54,665 bases of DNA from Chloroflexota bacterium. GTDB lineage: Bacteria > Chloroflexota > UBA6077 > FW602-bin22 > CADDYW01. This document shows, piece by piece, positions 33,663 through 42,809 of this stretch. A program made the translations under genes and the position numbers. The number at the start of each line of letters is the position of its first letter. Within the stretch, counting starts at the first letter, position 1. The stretch lies in the NCBI GenBank assembly GCA_902810745.1, contig CADDYW010000023.1:1-54665 (forward strand). The letters run 5' to 3'. The notes under the pieces are model-generated. The model was given only the letters and a program-made list of their open reading frames with translations, was not told the origin of the DNA and did not search any database.

Positions 33663-33688
33663 GGGACGCACTGACCAGCGTGCGTCCC
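33663..33688 (-). terminator. Terminator-like hairpin at the 5' end of the mfd transcript (possible attenuator)
   Basis: On the minus strand GGGACGCAC, an 8-base loop and GTGCGTCCC form a perfect 9-bp stem followed at once by TTTT. It begins only a few bases after the expected start from the -10 at 33698. Further down the leader CCAGTGGT (33588-33595) and ACCACTGG (33636-33643) can pair, enclosing a 12-bp palindrome CGTCACGTGACG (33609-33620). Confidence 0.55.
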
Positions 33689-33697
33689 AACGAGAAC

Positions 33698-33706
33698 ATT
33701 ATACCA
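33698..33706 (-). promoter_or_regulatory. Extended -10 promoter element for mfd
   Basis: On the minus strand TGGTATAAT: exact TATAAT with a TGn extension. No recognisable -35. It would give a leader of about 125 bases before the chosen mfd ATG. Confidence 0.5.
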
Positions 33707-34066
33707 TTCGATTACTCATTGACTTTTCGTCGGCACCCGCAGAGAATCAAAGCGGCCCAGTTCTCGTCTGGCTCCCTAGTGCAGGATCAAGGGAGTGGTC
33801 AGGGTTGGGGAAATGGCCCCGCGGGGCCATTTCCCCAACCGCTATTCCTAAACGTCTCTCTTGTGAAGACACTCATGCAGATCTAACGGCGTGAACGCGG
33901 CTGGGCATCCGTCAAGACGCTGTTTGCCTGCCTGGCTGGACCCTGGTGAATCGCCCGCACCTGGCCCACGAGGACAGCAACCCGTGGTATCTGCCCTGGC
34001 GCGATCCGGTCTTACGAAACGCGTCCCGACGACTCTCTGACGAGGAACACGCAGGAACCACTCACG
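33707..34066. other. Intergenic region between divergent mfd and GT39 genes
   Basis: 360 bases without a gene. Apart from the palindrome at 33803-33840 I see only weak promoter-like sequence (TTGACT at 33719-33724 with no matching -10). The GT39 gene at 34067 has a poor Shine-Dalgarno (AGGAA about 14 bases away). Confidence 0.4.
33803..33840. repeat. Perfect 38-bp palindrome, dispersed repeat
   Basis: GGTTGGGGAAATGGCCCC, central GC, then its exact reverse complement: a 19-bp perfect inverted repeat with no loop. The arm GGAAATGGCCC matches the arm GGAAAAGTGGCCC of the element at 2769-2809, with matching two-base differences in both arms. It could act as a bidirectional terminator or a REP-like element. 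Confidence 0.8.
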
Positions 34067-37000
34067 ATGTCTAACCGGACGCCGAAGCGGCCGGCCACGG
34101 TCGTCTCGTTGGCACTGCCCATTCTATGCGTCGCCTTCGCCATCCGCGCCTGGCATCTCGCCACGCAGAGCTTCTGGTGGGACGAAGCGTACTCGGCGAT
34201 GGTCGCCAGCAAGGGATTGCGGGAAATCGTCTCGACACTGGCACGCGAAGATTACCACCCTCCATTGCACTACTTCGTTCTCCACTTCTGGATGCGCGTC
34301 GCCGGTCAGAGCGAGTTCGCGCTCCGCTTCGTGTCGGTCTCCGCCGGGGTGCTGACGGTTGCCGCCGCGTGGACTGCTGCGCGGCGGCTCCTCACGCGAA
34401 GTGCTGCGCCCATCGCAGCACTGATTTTCGCTCTGGCACCGTTTCTCTGGTATTACTCTCAAGAGGCCCGCATGTTCGCGCTGGTTCCTCTCTTTGGGAC
34501 GCTGGCTCTCTACTTCTGCGCGCGTGCCGTCGAGGAGAACCGTCGCTGGCTCTGGGCTCCTTACACAGCCATGGTCACACTCGGGCTCTACGACTTTTAC
34601 TACGCCATCTTCCTACCCTTCGTCTGCGGTGTCTGGATTGTGCTGCGTGCAGCTTGGACGTGGGAGCGGTCACCCCGCTCTACCGCCACCCTGGACGGCC
34701 CCGAGTCGAAGCCACCTGCAGGGCCAGTGGTCGCGCTGGCATCTGACGCGCCGCGGGCCATACCCGGCCGGGGCTCCAAGGAACAGTGGGGCTCAATCCT
34801 TCGCGACTGGGCAATCGCAACGCTGGCCGCCTTCGTTCTCTACGCGCCGTGGCTGCCAATCTTCCTGTCACGCACTGATGTCTGGTCCAGCGCGTTCACG
34901 CCAGACAACGGCCCGGCGAAGGTGATCGTCTGGACCTGGCCGGAGCTTATCCTGGGGCTCCCGAGCCTGCCGCTCTACCGCCAGCCGCTACCGGCTGCAC
35001 TCCTGGCGCTCGCGGCAGCCATTACCCTGGTCTCGCTCGCACATTCCTGGCGGGTTCGAGCGGGACAGCCCGCTGCGCTCCTCGCCGCCCTTGCGTTCGT
35101 CATCCCTTACCTGACCATCGCCGCTATCTCGGCGATCAAGCCCGTGTATCACCCGCGGTACGCCATCCCTATCGTCGTCGGGCTCTATCTCACCCTGGCC
35201 GGGCTGATCGATTCCCTCGTCCATGATCGTGTCCGCCTCTCGGTACCCGGCCTAACCCCCCGTCCCGACAGATGGAGGCATCGGCTTGTCAGCTTCTCGG
35301 CGTTGAGTCCCTCGCCGCGTCCTGCCGTCGCTACCGGGAAAGGGACGAGAATAGCGGATGCTCCTCGTGCCTGGATGGCAGGCAGTCCTGAGCGCGGGCT
35401 GACCCGAGCGTCTCGCTGGCTTGGTCTGGCCTCGTGCCTGGTTCTCGTCGCGTGCAGCAGCTATGGTCTCTCCCACCTTGCAGGCGATTCAGCTTATGCG
35501 CGCGACGACTACCGCGATGCGATTCGCTACGTCGAGCAGAACGAGCGCCCGGGGGATACGATCCTCCACAACGCGATTCCCCCTTTCTGGTACTATTACC
35601 ACGGAGCCTCGCCCTCGACCTACTTCCCGACTGGCCCTTACACCGAGCAAAATGTCGCCAGTGAGCTGAATCAGGTGACGCGAGGGCACGGCCGGCTGTG
35701 GTACGTGCAGCACGCGGCAATTCCGAATGATCCCAGCGGTTTTGTCGACGCGCAGCTTCGACTGCACGCCGTCCGGCTGGACGAGCGGTGGTTCGGAGCG
35801 ATTCGGGTTCAGCTCTGGCAGGTTTCCCCGGGCGAAGTGTTCGCGGCGACGAAGTTTCTCCCGGCCTCGGCAAACGTCGCGAATCAGCTGATGCTGACTG
35901 GCTACGCCGCGTCCGGCGAGGCAATCGGCGGACACACCATCGACGTCGAGCTTCGCTGGCAGGTTAGCCGCACCCCTTCATCCGATGACGGTTTCTGGGT
36001 CGCCCTCGGAGACTCGGACGGCTGGACCTGGGGACGGGCTGACACACGTCCGCGCGATGCCGCGTACCGACTGAGCGGTGCGTGGCCGGCAGGAGAAACG
36101 GTCGTGACGCGGTTCGATCTACCGATCGATATCGGAACTCCTCCTAACCACTATCAATTGATCGCGGGCGTGTATCGACTGAGCGACCTCACCGGGCTCG
36201 ACGTCCTCGATGCAGGCCAGCACCCCATTGGTCAGCAGATCGTCCTCGGTCCACTCAACGTCCCGAAGCCAAGCGTGGGGACGACGGATCCCTCGCTACC
36301 GAACCAGGTGGAGATGCAGGTTCTTCCTGCCCTAACCCTCGTGGCCGATCGCCTCGGATCGAGCGACCTCGCGCCAGGTGATCAGGTGCCGGTGACGTTT
36401 CTGTGGCGTGCCAGCGGGAGCCTACCTCTGCTGCGCGGTAGCCTTCTTCTCCAGGCGCCAGGAGGACAGATCATCGCCGAGGATACTCGCCCGATTGGCG
36501 ATAGCTTTCCAACGGACCGGTGGGAGCCGGGAAATCTGATCCGCGAGCAGCGCCTCTTGAAGGTACCGGCGTCCGCCCCGTCGGGACCAGCGTCGCTGAG
36601 CCTTGCCCTTGCCGGGGGGCCGTCGATTCCTCTCGGCACTGCGACGATTCGACGCATCGTTCGCGAGTTCACACCGCCGCCGACGTCGCATCCGCTGCAA
36701 GCAGTGCTGGGCGAGGCCATCGCCCTCGTCGGCTACGATCTGTCGGCCGACCAGGCCCGGCCAGGTGACCAGCTGACGATCACGCTCACCTGGAAAGATC
36801 TCCGGACCGTTTCCACCAGCTATCATGTCTTCGTGCATCTGCTCGACGATCAGAACCACATCTGGGCCCAATGGGATGGCGTGCCGCGAAACTGGTCATA
36901 CCCGACAAGTGCCTGGGTTCCTGGCGAGTACATCGTCGATCGCTACACGCTGACGCTCTCGCCGCAAGCGCCGGCTGGTTCTCTGAGTATCGAGGTCGGC

Positions 37001-37102
37001 CTGTACGACCTTGCATCCGGAAAGCGCCTCGCGGTTACCGGTCCATCGGGCGATCCGGAGGCCGATCGGATCGTCCTTCAGACACTTCGCGTGGCGCGGT
37101 GA
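34067..37102 (+). CDS. GT39-family (PMT-like) membrane glycosyltransferase with three beta-sandwich modules
   Basis: 1011 residues. The N-terminus is a typical GT39/ArnT-like GT-C enzyme: FWWDEAYSAM (first-loop acidic pair), DYHPPLHYFVLHFWM and WYYSQEARMFAL, followed by about nine to ten further helices to about residue 470. Hydrophilic inserts occur at about 205-245 and 390-445. The C-terminal half is extracellular-type and carries three beta-sandwich modules (about 594-705 divergent, 750-865 partial, 874-1000 clear: IALVGYDLS, YHVFVHLLDDQNH, LSIEVGLYDLASGKRL). GT39 enzymes move a sugar from polyprenyl phosphate to a lipid, glycan or protein on the outer face. First of three similar genes in tandem. 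Confidence 0.85.
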   Translation: MSNRTPKRPATVVSLALPILCVAFAIRAWHLATQSFWWDEAYSAMVASKGLREIVSTLAREDYHPPLHYFVLHFWMRVAGQSEFALRFVSVSAGVLTVAAAWTAARRLLTRSAAPIAALIFALAPFLWYYSQEARMFALVPLFGTLALYFCARAVEENRRWLWAPYTAMVTLGLYDFYYAIFLPFVCGVWIVLRAAWTWERSPRSTATLDGPESKPPAGPVVALASDAPRAIPGRGSKEQWGSILRDWAIATLAAFVLYAPWLPIFLSRTDVWSSAFTPDNGPAKVIVWTWPELILGLPSLPLYRQPLPAALLALAAAITLVSLAHSWRVRAGQPAALLAALAFVIPYLTIAAISAIKPVYHPRYAIPIVVGLYLTLAGLIDSLVHDRVRLSVPGLTPRPDRWRHRLVSFSALSPSPRPAVATGKGTRIADAPRAWMAGSPERGLTRASRWLGLASCLVLVACSSYGLSHLAGDSAYARDDYRDAIRYVEQNERPGDTILHNAIPPFWYYYHGASPSTYFPTGPYTEQNVASELNQVTRGHGRLWYVQHAAIPNDPSGFVDAQLRLHAVRLDERWFGAIRVQLWQVSPGEVFAATKFLPASANVANQLMLTGYAASGEAIGGHTIDVELRWQVSRTPSSDDGFWVALGDSDGWTWGRADTRPRDAAYRLSGAWPAGETVVTRFDLPIDIGTPPNHYQLIAGVYRLSDLTGLDVLDAGQHPIGQQIVLGPLNVPKPSVGTTDPSLPNQVEMQVLPALTLVADRLGSSDLAPGDQVPVTFLWRASGSLPLLRGSLLLQAPGGQIIAEDTRPIGDSFPTDRWEPGNLIREQRLLKVPASAPSGPASLSLALAGGPSIPLGTATIRRIVREFTPPPTSHPLQAVLGEAIALVGYDLSADQARPGDQLTITLTWKDLRTVSTSYHVFVHLLDDQNHIWAQWDGVPRNWSYPTSAWVPGEYIVDRYTLTLSPQAPAGSLSIEVGLYDLASGKRLAVTGPSGDPEADRIVLQTLRVAR

Positions 37103-37115
37103 CAGGGTAAGTGCG

Positions 37116-39137
37116 GTGAGATTGCCCGTTGGGAGGGACCGACCCGCGATAAGCTCGCCTGCCTACCAGCAGGATGCCAGGCTGGATTCGGAGAGCCGGG
37201 AATCCGGGCCACGCCGACTGGACCGTTTCGACGTCGCGGTCCTGGTTCTTGCCCTGGCGGGGCTGGCATTACGGCTCTGGCACCTCGAGTTCCAGAGCCT
37301 CTGGTGGGATGAAGGGGTCAGCATCTACCTCTCCGGAGCCGGATTTCGCGCGCTGACCATCGCCAAGGATTTCAGCGTCGACCTCCACCCACCCGGCTAT
37401 CATCTTGCGCTGGCCGTCTGGCGCGTCTTTCTCGGCCCATCGGTCTTTGCCGACCGCCTCTTCTCGGTCCTGTGCGGAACGGTAAGCATCCCCCTCACGT
37501 ACCGTTTCGTTTGTCGGCTGTTCGGCCCCGAGACGGCTCCTCCCCGCCCGGATACGGATGGCGTCAGAGCGTCACGTGGCAACGGGAGACAGGAAGGACG
37601 CTACGCTGCGCTGGCGGCAGCCCTGCTAGTCACGGTGTCGCCCATCGACATCTATTACAGCCAGGAAACACGCATGTACGCGCTGCTGCCAGTCATCGGG
37701 CTGCTGTCGCTACTGGTCACGTCGTCGCTTCTGGCCGGCGGGAGGCGAAGCACCTGGCTGGCATGGGTGACGATCAACGCCGTCGGGCTCTACACGTACT
37801 ACTACCTTGGACTGCTGACCGCGGCCGAAGCGCTGATCCTGCTCTGGGCCGCGGCCCGGCGCCGCCAGGTGGTGCGCTGGGCCCTCGCGCAGATGGCGAC
37901 CCTCGCGCTGTTTGTCCCGTGGACAGTTCTCATGCTGCGACGACTGGGCGGCTCGGCGCTCGCGCTCCCCGCCGAGACGGCAGTTCATCTGACGCCCACC
38001 TCCTACCTTCTCGAGAACTGGCAAGACTTTACCCTCGGCTTCAGCAGCCCACCCGGAGCACGCTGGCTGCTGGTGCTGTTCGCGCTGGCGACGCTGGCCG
38101 GGGCTGTCGCCGTGGCCCGGCGAGATCACCGCTTGCTCATCCTTTTAGCCCTGGCCGTCGCCGTCCCACTGGCCGGGGCCGGTGCCGTGCTCCTGGTACG
38201 GCCGTTCTTCTACCCGCGGTTCATCCTGTTCGCCGCGATTCCGATCTGGGCCCTTGCCGGAATCGGACTGACTGCCTATCGACGCCTCTGGCCGCTGGCC
38301 GTCGTTGTAACCGCGGCGATAATGGCCGGTAATGGCTGGACCTGGTACTATGAGCGCACAACGCCACGTGCTGGCTATGCCCCCGATGACTACCGAGTCG
38401 TGTTCGCGACACTCGCGGCCAATGCTCGTTCGGGCGATGTCGTCTTCTGCGGCTATCCCTGGCAGGTCGGCTACGTCGACGCGTACCTCTGGGCTCACGG
38501 GCTCCAGGCAGCGTTCGTCCCTCGACAGTCCACGCTCGAGCGCATCGCGGGCATCGTCGGGCCAACCGGGCGCGCCTGGGTGTACGAGTATTCTCCCGAT
38601 CATTCGTTTGCCGGTAGCTGGTTGACTCAGATGCTTACGTTGCGCGATCGACCACTCGTCGTCGACCAGTACGGAGATTCGCGCGTCACGCTCTTCGCGC
38701 CGGATCGCGCCAGCGCGGGTCCAACGCCACCGCTCCAGGCAACGCTCGGCCAGGACATTGGCCTGGTGTCAGGGCAGGTACAGGCCAGCACACCGTCGCG
38801 GCCGGGCGATCGGGTCCAGGTGGTTTTACAGTGGCGCTCCCTGGCTGCACCCCCACGGAGCTACACGGTGTTCGTTCACCTCCTCGGCCCAGATGGGAAG
38901 ATCGCTTCCCAGCACGATGCACCTCCCTTGAACGGCACCTTCCCAACCGACCGCTGGAGACCGGGCGAAACTCTTATTGACCGCTATCTGCTGACGATCC
39001 CGGATCACGCGCGGGCAGGTTCTTACACCGTCGAGGTTGGCATGTACGAGCCAGATACCGGCCATCGACTGACGGTCGGGCCGACACCAGATCGAGACAA
39101 TCGGATCGTGGTTGGGGAGCTCACCATTGCAAGCTGA
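37116..39137 (+). CDS. GT39-family membrane glycosyltransferase with one beta-sandwich module
   Basis: About 673 residues from a GTG at 37116, 13 bases after the previous stop; the frame is open further upstream but overlaps the preceding gene. GT39 signatures: LWWDEGVSIYLSG, DLHPPGYHLALAVWR and IYYSQETRMYALLP, then about ten helices. A hydrophilic insert with many Arg/Gly lies at about 145-165. A soluble linker (GDVVFCGYPWQVGYVDAYLW) leads to one clear C-terminal module at about 538-660 (YTVFVHLLGPDGK, GTFPTDRWRPGETLIDRY, YTVEVGMYEPDTGHRL). Second of three tandem GT-C genes; probably in one transcript with its neighbours. Acceptor and donor unknown. Confidence 0.85.
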   Translation: MRLPVGRDRPAISSPAYQQDARLDSESRESGPRRLDRFDVAVLVLALAGLALRLWHLEFQSLWWDEGVSIYLSGAGFRALTIAKDFSVDLHPPGYHLALAVWRVFLGPSVFADRLFSVLCGTVSIPLTYRFVCRLFGPETAPPRPDTDGVRASRGNGRQEGRYAALAAALLVTVSPIDIYYSQETRMYALLPVIGLLSLLVTSSLLAGGRRSTWLAWVTINAVGLYTYYYLGLLTAAEALILLWAAARRRQVVRWALAQMATLALFVPWTVLMLRRLGGSALALPAETAVHLTPTSYLLENWQDFTLGFSSPPGARWLLVLFALATLAGAVAVARRDHRLLILLALAVAVPLAGAGAVLLVRPFFYPRFILFAAIPIWALAGIGLTAYRRLWPLAVVVTAAIMAGNGWTWYYERTTPRAGYAPDDYRVVFATLAANARSGDVVFCGYPWQVGYVDAYLWAHGLQAAFVPRQSTLERIAGIVGPTGRAWVYEYSPDHSFAGSWLTQMLTLRDRPLVVDQYGDSRVTLFAPDRASAGPTPPLQATLGQDIGLVSGQVQASTPSRPGDRVQVVLQWRSLAAPPRSYTVFVHLLGPDGKIASQHDAPPLNGTFPTDRWRPGETLIDRYLLTIPDHARAGSYTVEVGMYEPDTGHRLTVGPTPDRDNRIVVGELTIAS

Positions 39138-39156
39138 GCGTAACGAAGGGCAATCG

Positions 39157-42060
39157 ATGCCCCCGCGTGGCCTGATCTCTCGCGATGAGGAGGCGCTCGA
39201 GAGATCCGATTCACTCGACCGGCCCACCGCCTCAAGCGTCGCGAGGATGCGAGAAAGGGTCACCATTGGCGAGGCAGTGGTCGTCATCGCGATCCTACTC
39301 GCCGCGGCAGCACTCCGGCTCGTCCGGATCGCCTCGCTGCCGCCAGGCCTCTTCCAGGATGAAGCGGTCTACGGCGTCAACGCCGAGACGATTCTGAATG
39401 GAACCCTGCACATTTATTACGGCGAGCGTGAGCCGCTCTTCGAATACCTGGCAGCCTTCGTCATGCTCGTCCTTGGCCCCACACCCCTCGCCTTGCGTGT
39501 CACGGCGGCAACGGTCGGGCTGGTCGGTGTCGCGGCGGGTGGCGCCTTCGTCCGACAGCTCTTCGGCCGCCAGATCGGGCTGCTTGCCGCAGCAGGCATG
39601 GCAGCATCGCTGTGGCTGATGACGATCAGTCGTGTTGGCTTTCGAGCAATTTCATTTCCTACCGTCGAGTGTCTCGGACTTGCGCTCCTCTGGCGCGCGA
39701 CTCGGACTGGTCGCACGCGTGACTTCGCCCTTGGCGGTGCCGTCCTTGGTCTGTGTCTGTACACCTATCTCGCGTCTCGGCTATTGCCATTTGCCTTGAT
39801 CGCGTTCGCCGCTCTGGCTTTTATCCTGGAGCGCGAGTGGATGCGAAAGCAGATCCGCGGCTTCTTCGTCGCCGCCGTCGCCGCGGTCGCGGTGTGCCTT
39901 CCCCTTGGCGCCTACGCGCTTCGTCACCCGGAGATGCTGATGGGACGGCCCGACCAGGTAGCACTACCTGGCGGCGCAGCGTTTCTGCCGTCGCTCCTCG
40001 CCAACATCCCGCGAACCCTGGGAATGCTCTTCTTCCACGGGGACGAAAACTGGCGCCAGAACTTCAGCGGCGCACCTGTTTTCGACCCGCTCAGCAGCGT
40101 CGTCTTTCTCGTCGGCCTGTTCGTCGCGCTTCGCTGGCGCCGTCCGGAGACCCTCCTGGTGCTCGTGCTCAGCATCGTCATGCTGATACCAAGCATGCTT
40201 TCGATCGATAGCCCGCACTACCTGCGAACCGAAGGAGCAGCCGTCGCCATCTACGCCATCTGGGCCCTCGGGCTGACCTGGCTGGCAGACCGAATCGGGC
40301 GGCGGCTCGACCGGTCCAGATCTCACGCCGATGCGTTCCCCGGCAACGCGCGCATCACCGCGATTGCTGCGTCGATCGTCGGCGCCCTGGTCGTCATCGC
40401 CTTCGTGCGAACCGGTTGGACCTACTTCGTCGCCTACGCCAGAAATCCTGCGATTCTCGACGCCTTCAATGCCAACCTCGCGGCGACCGGGCGATTTCTC
40501 GCCGCGTCGCCCATCTGGCAGAGTGATCGGTCCAACGTCTACGTGACCGACGATTACGAGATCAACCGCGGGAGCATCGCGTTCTTCCTCTACCCCCGGC
40601 TGACGCCAGCCGAGCGCCCGCACTGGCTGGACGATCAGACGATTGGAACCTTTTTCGCACAAAGCGAGGCAATTCCGCTTCCCCTGGCGCCATCGGTCTA
40701 CGTCGTCGCGGGTGATGGCCAGGAAACCATCGACGCGCTGGGGCCAGCGGTTCAGCGCATCGCCTGGATTCGGGATGGAACGCGCATCGCCGGACGTGCC
40801 ATCTGGGCTGCGCCGGCTCCCGCGGACTGGTTCGGACAGCCCGTCGATGCCAGGTTCGGGCGGTGGCTCCAGCTCGACCGGGTCCTGATTCGCTCGTCGA
40901 CGGTAGGCCTGCGCTGGCGCATCCTGCAAGTTCCAGACTACCAGCCATCGATCTACGTCCACGTCGTGGATTCACGTGACCATACCCTGGCGACCGCGGA
41001 TCAGGTCGTCGGCTTCCCGGTCAAGACCTGGCGAGTTGGCCAGGAGTTCGTCACCTGGCACCCGATCCACCTGCCTCCAGGAACCGCGCCGGGCACCTTC
41101 GTGCTGACGACCGGTGTCTACCGCAAGGAGACTGGCGAGCGTGAACCGGCAACCCTGGCCGGAAACACGGTCGGAGACGTACCGATCGGACACCTGACGC
41201 TGACCGAGCCGGTTTCTGGCCCGGTGACGATCTCTCACCGAATCGACCGATCGATCGCCCCCGGGCTGACCTTCGTCGGGTATGATCTCGCCAGCACTGA
41301 GAGCGAAGCCGGCGGCACCCTGTCGCTGACCCTCGCGTGGCAGGCGACCGACGCGCGAAGACCCGCCCTGGAGGCGGTGGCCTTGCTTCGGTCGGCCGAC
41401 GGTACGACGATCGGCACGTGGCGGGGACCGGTCGGCAGCTCGAGCTTTCCAACCAATCGCTGGTCGCCAGGAACGATCATCCGCCAGTTCGTCGACCTCC
41501 CCATCGCGGCGACAGCGAGCGGCCCCGCGACCCTCTCGGTCGCCGTCGTCTCGGGAAACGGCGAGCAAGCGGGCATGGGGATCGACATTGGTTCCGTTAC
41601 GGTCAGGGCATCTACCCACCACTTTACCGCGCCGCATCCTCAGCACCCGCTGAATATCACGTTTGCCGGTGTCGGTACGCTGATTGGCTTCGATCTACCG
41701 AATCGGGAATACCGTCCTGGCGAAAGCCTGCCACTTACCCTCTACTGGCATAGCCTGGGCAACGTTCCGACGCGGTACACTGTCTTCGTCCATTTGCTCG
41801 ACGGCCACGGTAAGGTCGTCAGCCAGCGGGACGAGCCACCAGTGCACGGCTCGCGCCCCACCACGAGCTGGGTCCCCGGCGAATACATTGCCGACGCCCA
41901 CGACGTTCCGATTGACCCGGCCGTGACCGCGGGCAACTACCAGATCGAGGTCGGCTTGTACGATCCTCGCGATGGCCACCGCGTCTCGACCGGTACGCCG
42001 GATAATCGCGTTCTCACTGGCTCGGTGCAGATCTCGGGGCCGTCGTTGGCGCCGCGTTGA
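39157..42060 (+). CDS. GT-C (GT39-like) membrane protein with three beta-sandwich modules
   Basis: 967 residues; ATG at 39157 with GAAGGG upstream, 19 bases after the previous stop. The first loop carries SLPPGLFQDEAVYGVNAETI, the Asp-Glu variant common in GT39/83-like proteins, followed by REPLFEYLAAFVMLVLGPTP and about ten helices to about residue 440. A short mixed domain (about 450-560) and three modules follow: about 563-680 (IYVHVVDSRDH, GTFVLTTGVYRKETG), 701-820 (LTFVGYDLAS, FPTNRWSPGTII) and 833-960 (LTLYWHSLG, YTVFVHLLDGHGK, YQIEVGLYDPRDGHRV). The last 47 bases overlap the 3' end of pth on the opposite strand. Third of the tandem set. Confidence 0.8.
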   Translation: MPPRGLISRDEEALERSDSLDRPTASSVARMRERVTIGEAVVVIAILLAAAALRLVRIASLPPGLFQDEAVYGVNAETILNGTLHIYYGEREPLFEYLAAFVMLVLGPTPLALRVTAATVGLVGVAAGGAFVRQLFGRQIGLLAAAGMAASLWLMTISRVGFRAISFPTVECLGLALLWRATRTGRTRDFALGGAVLGLCLYTYLASRLLPFALIAFAALAFILEREWMRKQIRGFFVAAVAAVAVCLPLGAYALRHPEMLMGRPDQVALPGGAAFLPSLLANIPRTLGMLFFHGDENWRQNFSGAPVFDPLSSVVFLVGLFVALRWRRPETLLVLVLSIVMLIPSMLSIDSPHYLRTEGAAVAIYAIWALGLTWLADRIGRRLDRSRSHADAFPGNARITAIAASIVGALVVIAFVRTGWTYFVAYARNPAILDAFNANLAATGRFLAASPIWQSDRSNVYVTDDYEINRGSIAFFLYPRLTPAERPHWLDDQTIGTFFAQSEAIPLPLAPSVYVVAGDGQETIDALGPAVQRIAWIRDGTRIAGRAIWAAPAPADWFGQPVDARFGRWLQLDRVLIRSSTVGLRWRILQVPDYQPSIYVHVVDSRDHTLATADQVVGFPVKTWRVGQEFVTWHPIHLPPGTAPGTFVLTTGVYRKETGEREPATLAGNTVGDVPIGHLTLTEPVSGPVTISHRIDRSIAPGLTFVGYDLASTESEAGGTLSLTLAWQATDARRPALEAVALLRSADGTTIGTWRGPVGSSSFPTNRWSPGTIIRQFVDLPIAATASGPATLSVAVVSGNGEQAGMGIDIGSVTVRASTHHFTAPHPQHPLNITFAGVGTLIGFDLPNREYRPGESLPLTLYWHSLGNVPTRYTVFVHLLDGHGKVVSQRDEPPVHGSRPTTSWVPGEYIADAHDVPIDPAVTAGNYQIEVGLYDPRDGHRVSTGTPDNRVLTGSVQISGPSLAPR

Positions 42061-42655
42061 GAGTATTCATTGCGGCGGCGATTCCGCGGGTCAGCAGCAC
42101 TTCGATCCCCTCGGCGGCTCGTTCGAAGATAATTGGTAGCTCGGCCGCCTCGCTGGCAGTGAAGGAAGTCAGGACGTACTCGATTGGATCGACACCCGGC
42201 GGCGGGCGGCCAATCCCGATGCGAAGGCGCGCAAACCGGTCCGTACCAAGCTGATCGATAATCGACTGAATTCCGCGATGCCCGCCAGAGCTGCCTTTCT
42301 CCCGCAGCCGCAGCCGCCCAAACGGAAGATCGAGGTCGTCGGCGATCACCAGGAGATCGGATGGCGCGAGGTCGGTCAGCTTCAGCAGCCCCCGAACCGC
42401 GGTGCCACTTTCGTTCATGTAGGTCTGCGGCTTCGCCAGGATCACCCGCTGGCCACATGCCTGCCCCTCCGCGACCTCGGCACGCGCACGACGGCGGCTG
42501 AATACCAGCCCCCAGCGCCTCGCCAAGGCGTCGACACAGAGAAATCCAATGTTATGTCGTGTTTTTGCGTACTCCCGCCCCGGATTCCCCAGGCCGACGA
42601 TCAAGCGTGTCTCTTTCACGGAGCGCTCACTGCCGACAATCGGCAACCAGTCCAT
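42014..42655 (-). CDS. pth: Peptidyl-tRNA hydrolase
   Basis: 213 residues; ATG at 42655 with AAGGAG 9 bases away. Pth family throughout: LIVGLGNPGREYAKTRHNIG with the catalytic His in RHNIGF, KPQTYMNESG with the conserved Asn, IADDLDLPFGRLRLR with the catalytic Asp, and GSSGGHRGIQSII. It releases tRNA from prematurely terminated peptidyl-tRNA in the cytosol and is essential in bacteria. The C-terminal Ala/Pro/Thr-rich tail (about 20 residues) lies in the region that overlaps the end of the GT-C gene on the other strand, which may constrain both tails. About 150 bases of spacer separate it from the UROD-family gene. Confidence 0.96.
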   Translation of the reverse strand: MDWLPIVGSERSVKETRLIVGLGNPGREYAKTRHNIGFLCVDALARRWGLVFSRRRARAEVAEGQACGQRVILAKPQTYMNESGTAVRGLLKLTDLAPSDLLVIADDLDLPFGRLRLREKGSSGGHRGIQSIIDQLGTDRFARLRIGIGRPPPGVDPIEYVLTSFTASEAAELPIIFERAAEGIEVLLTRGIAAAMNTLNAAPTTAPRSAPSQ

Positions 42656-42809
42656 CACCGGGAGCTCCTTGTATCCTCGCGCAAAGGTTGCGAATTAATG
42701 ATCGCCGCGGGGGCCGAGACGACCACGGCACGCCCGAAGGGTCACGCCACGGTCGTCTCGCGCCTAGCGCCGCTCTTCGGCCCTGGTTCGAATCGATCAC
42801 GCGGGTCGA

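Noticed and set aside
33564..33699. Upstream ATG at 33699 as the mfd start
   Set aside because: It would translate the hairpin leader into 45 residues not seen in Mfd; the ATG at 33564 has AGGAG and begins the conserved N-terminus.
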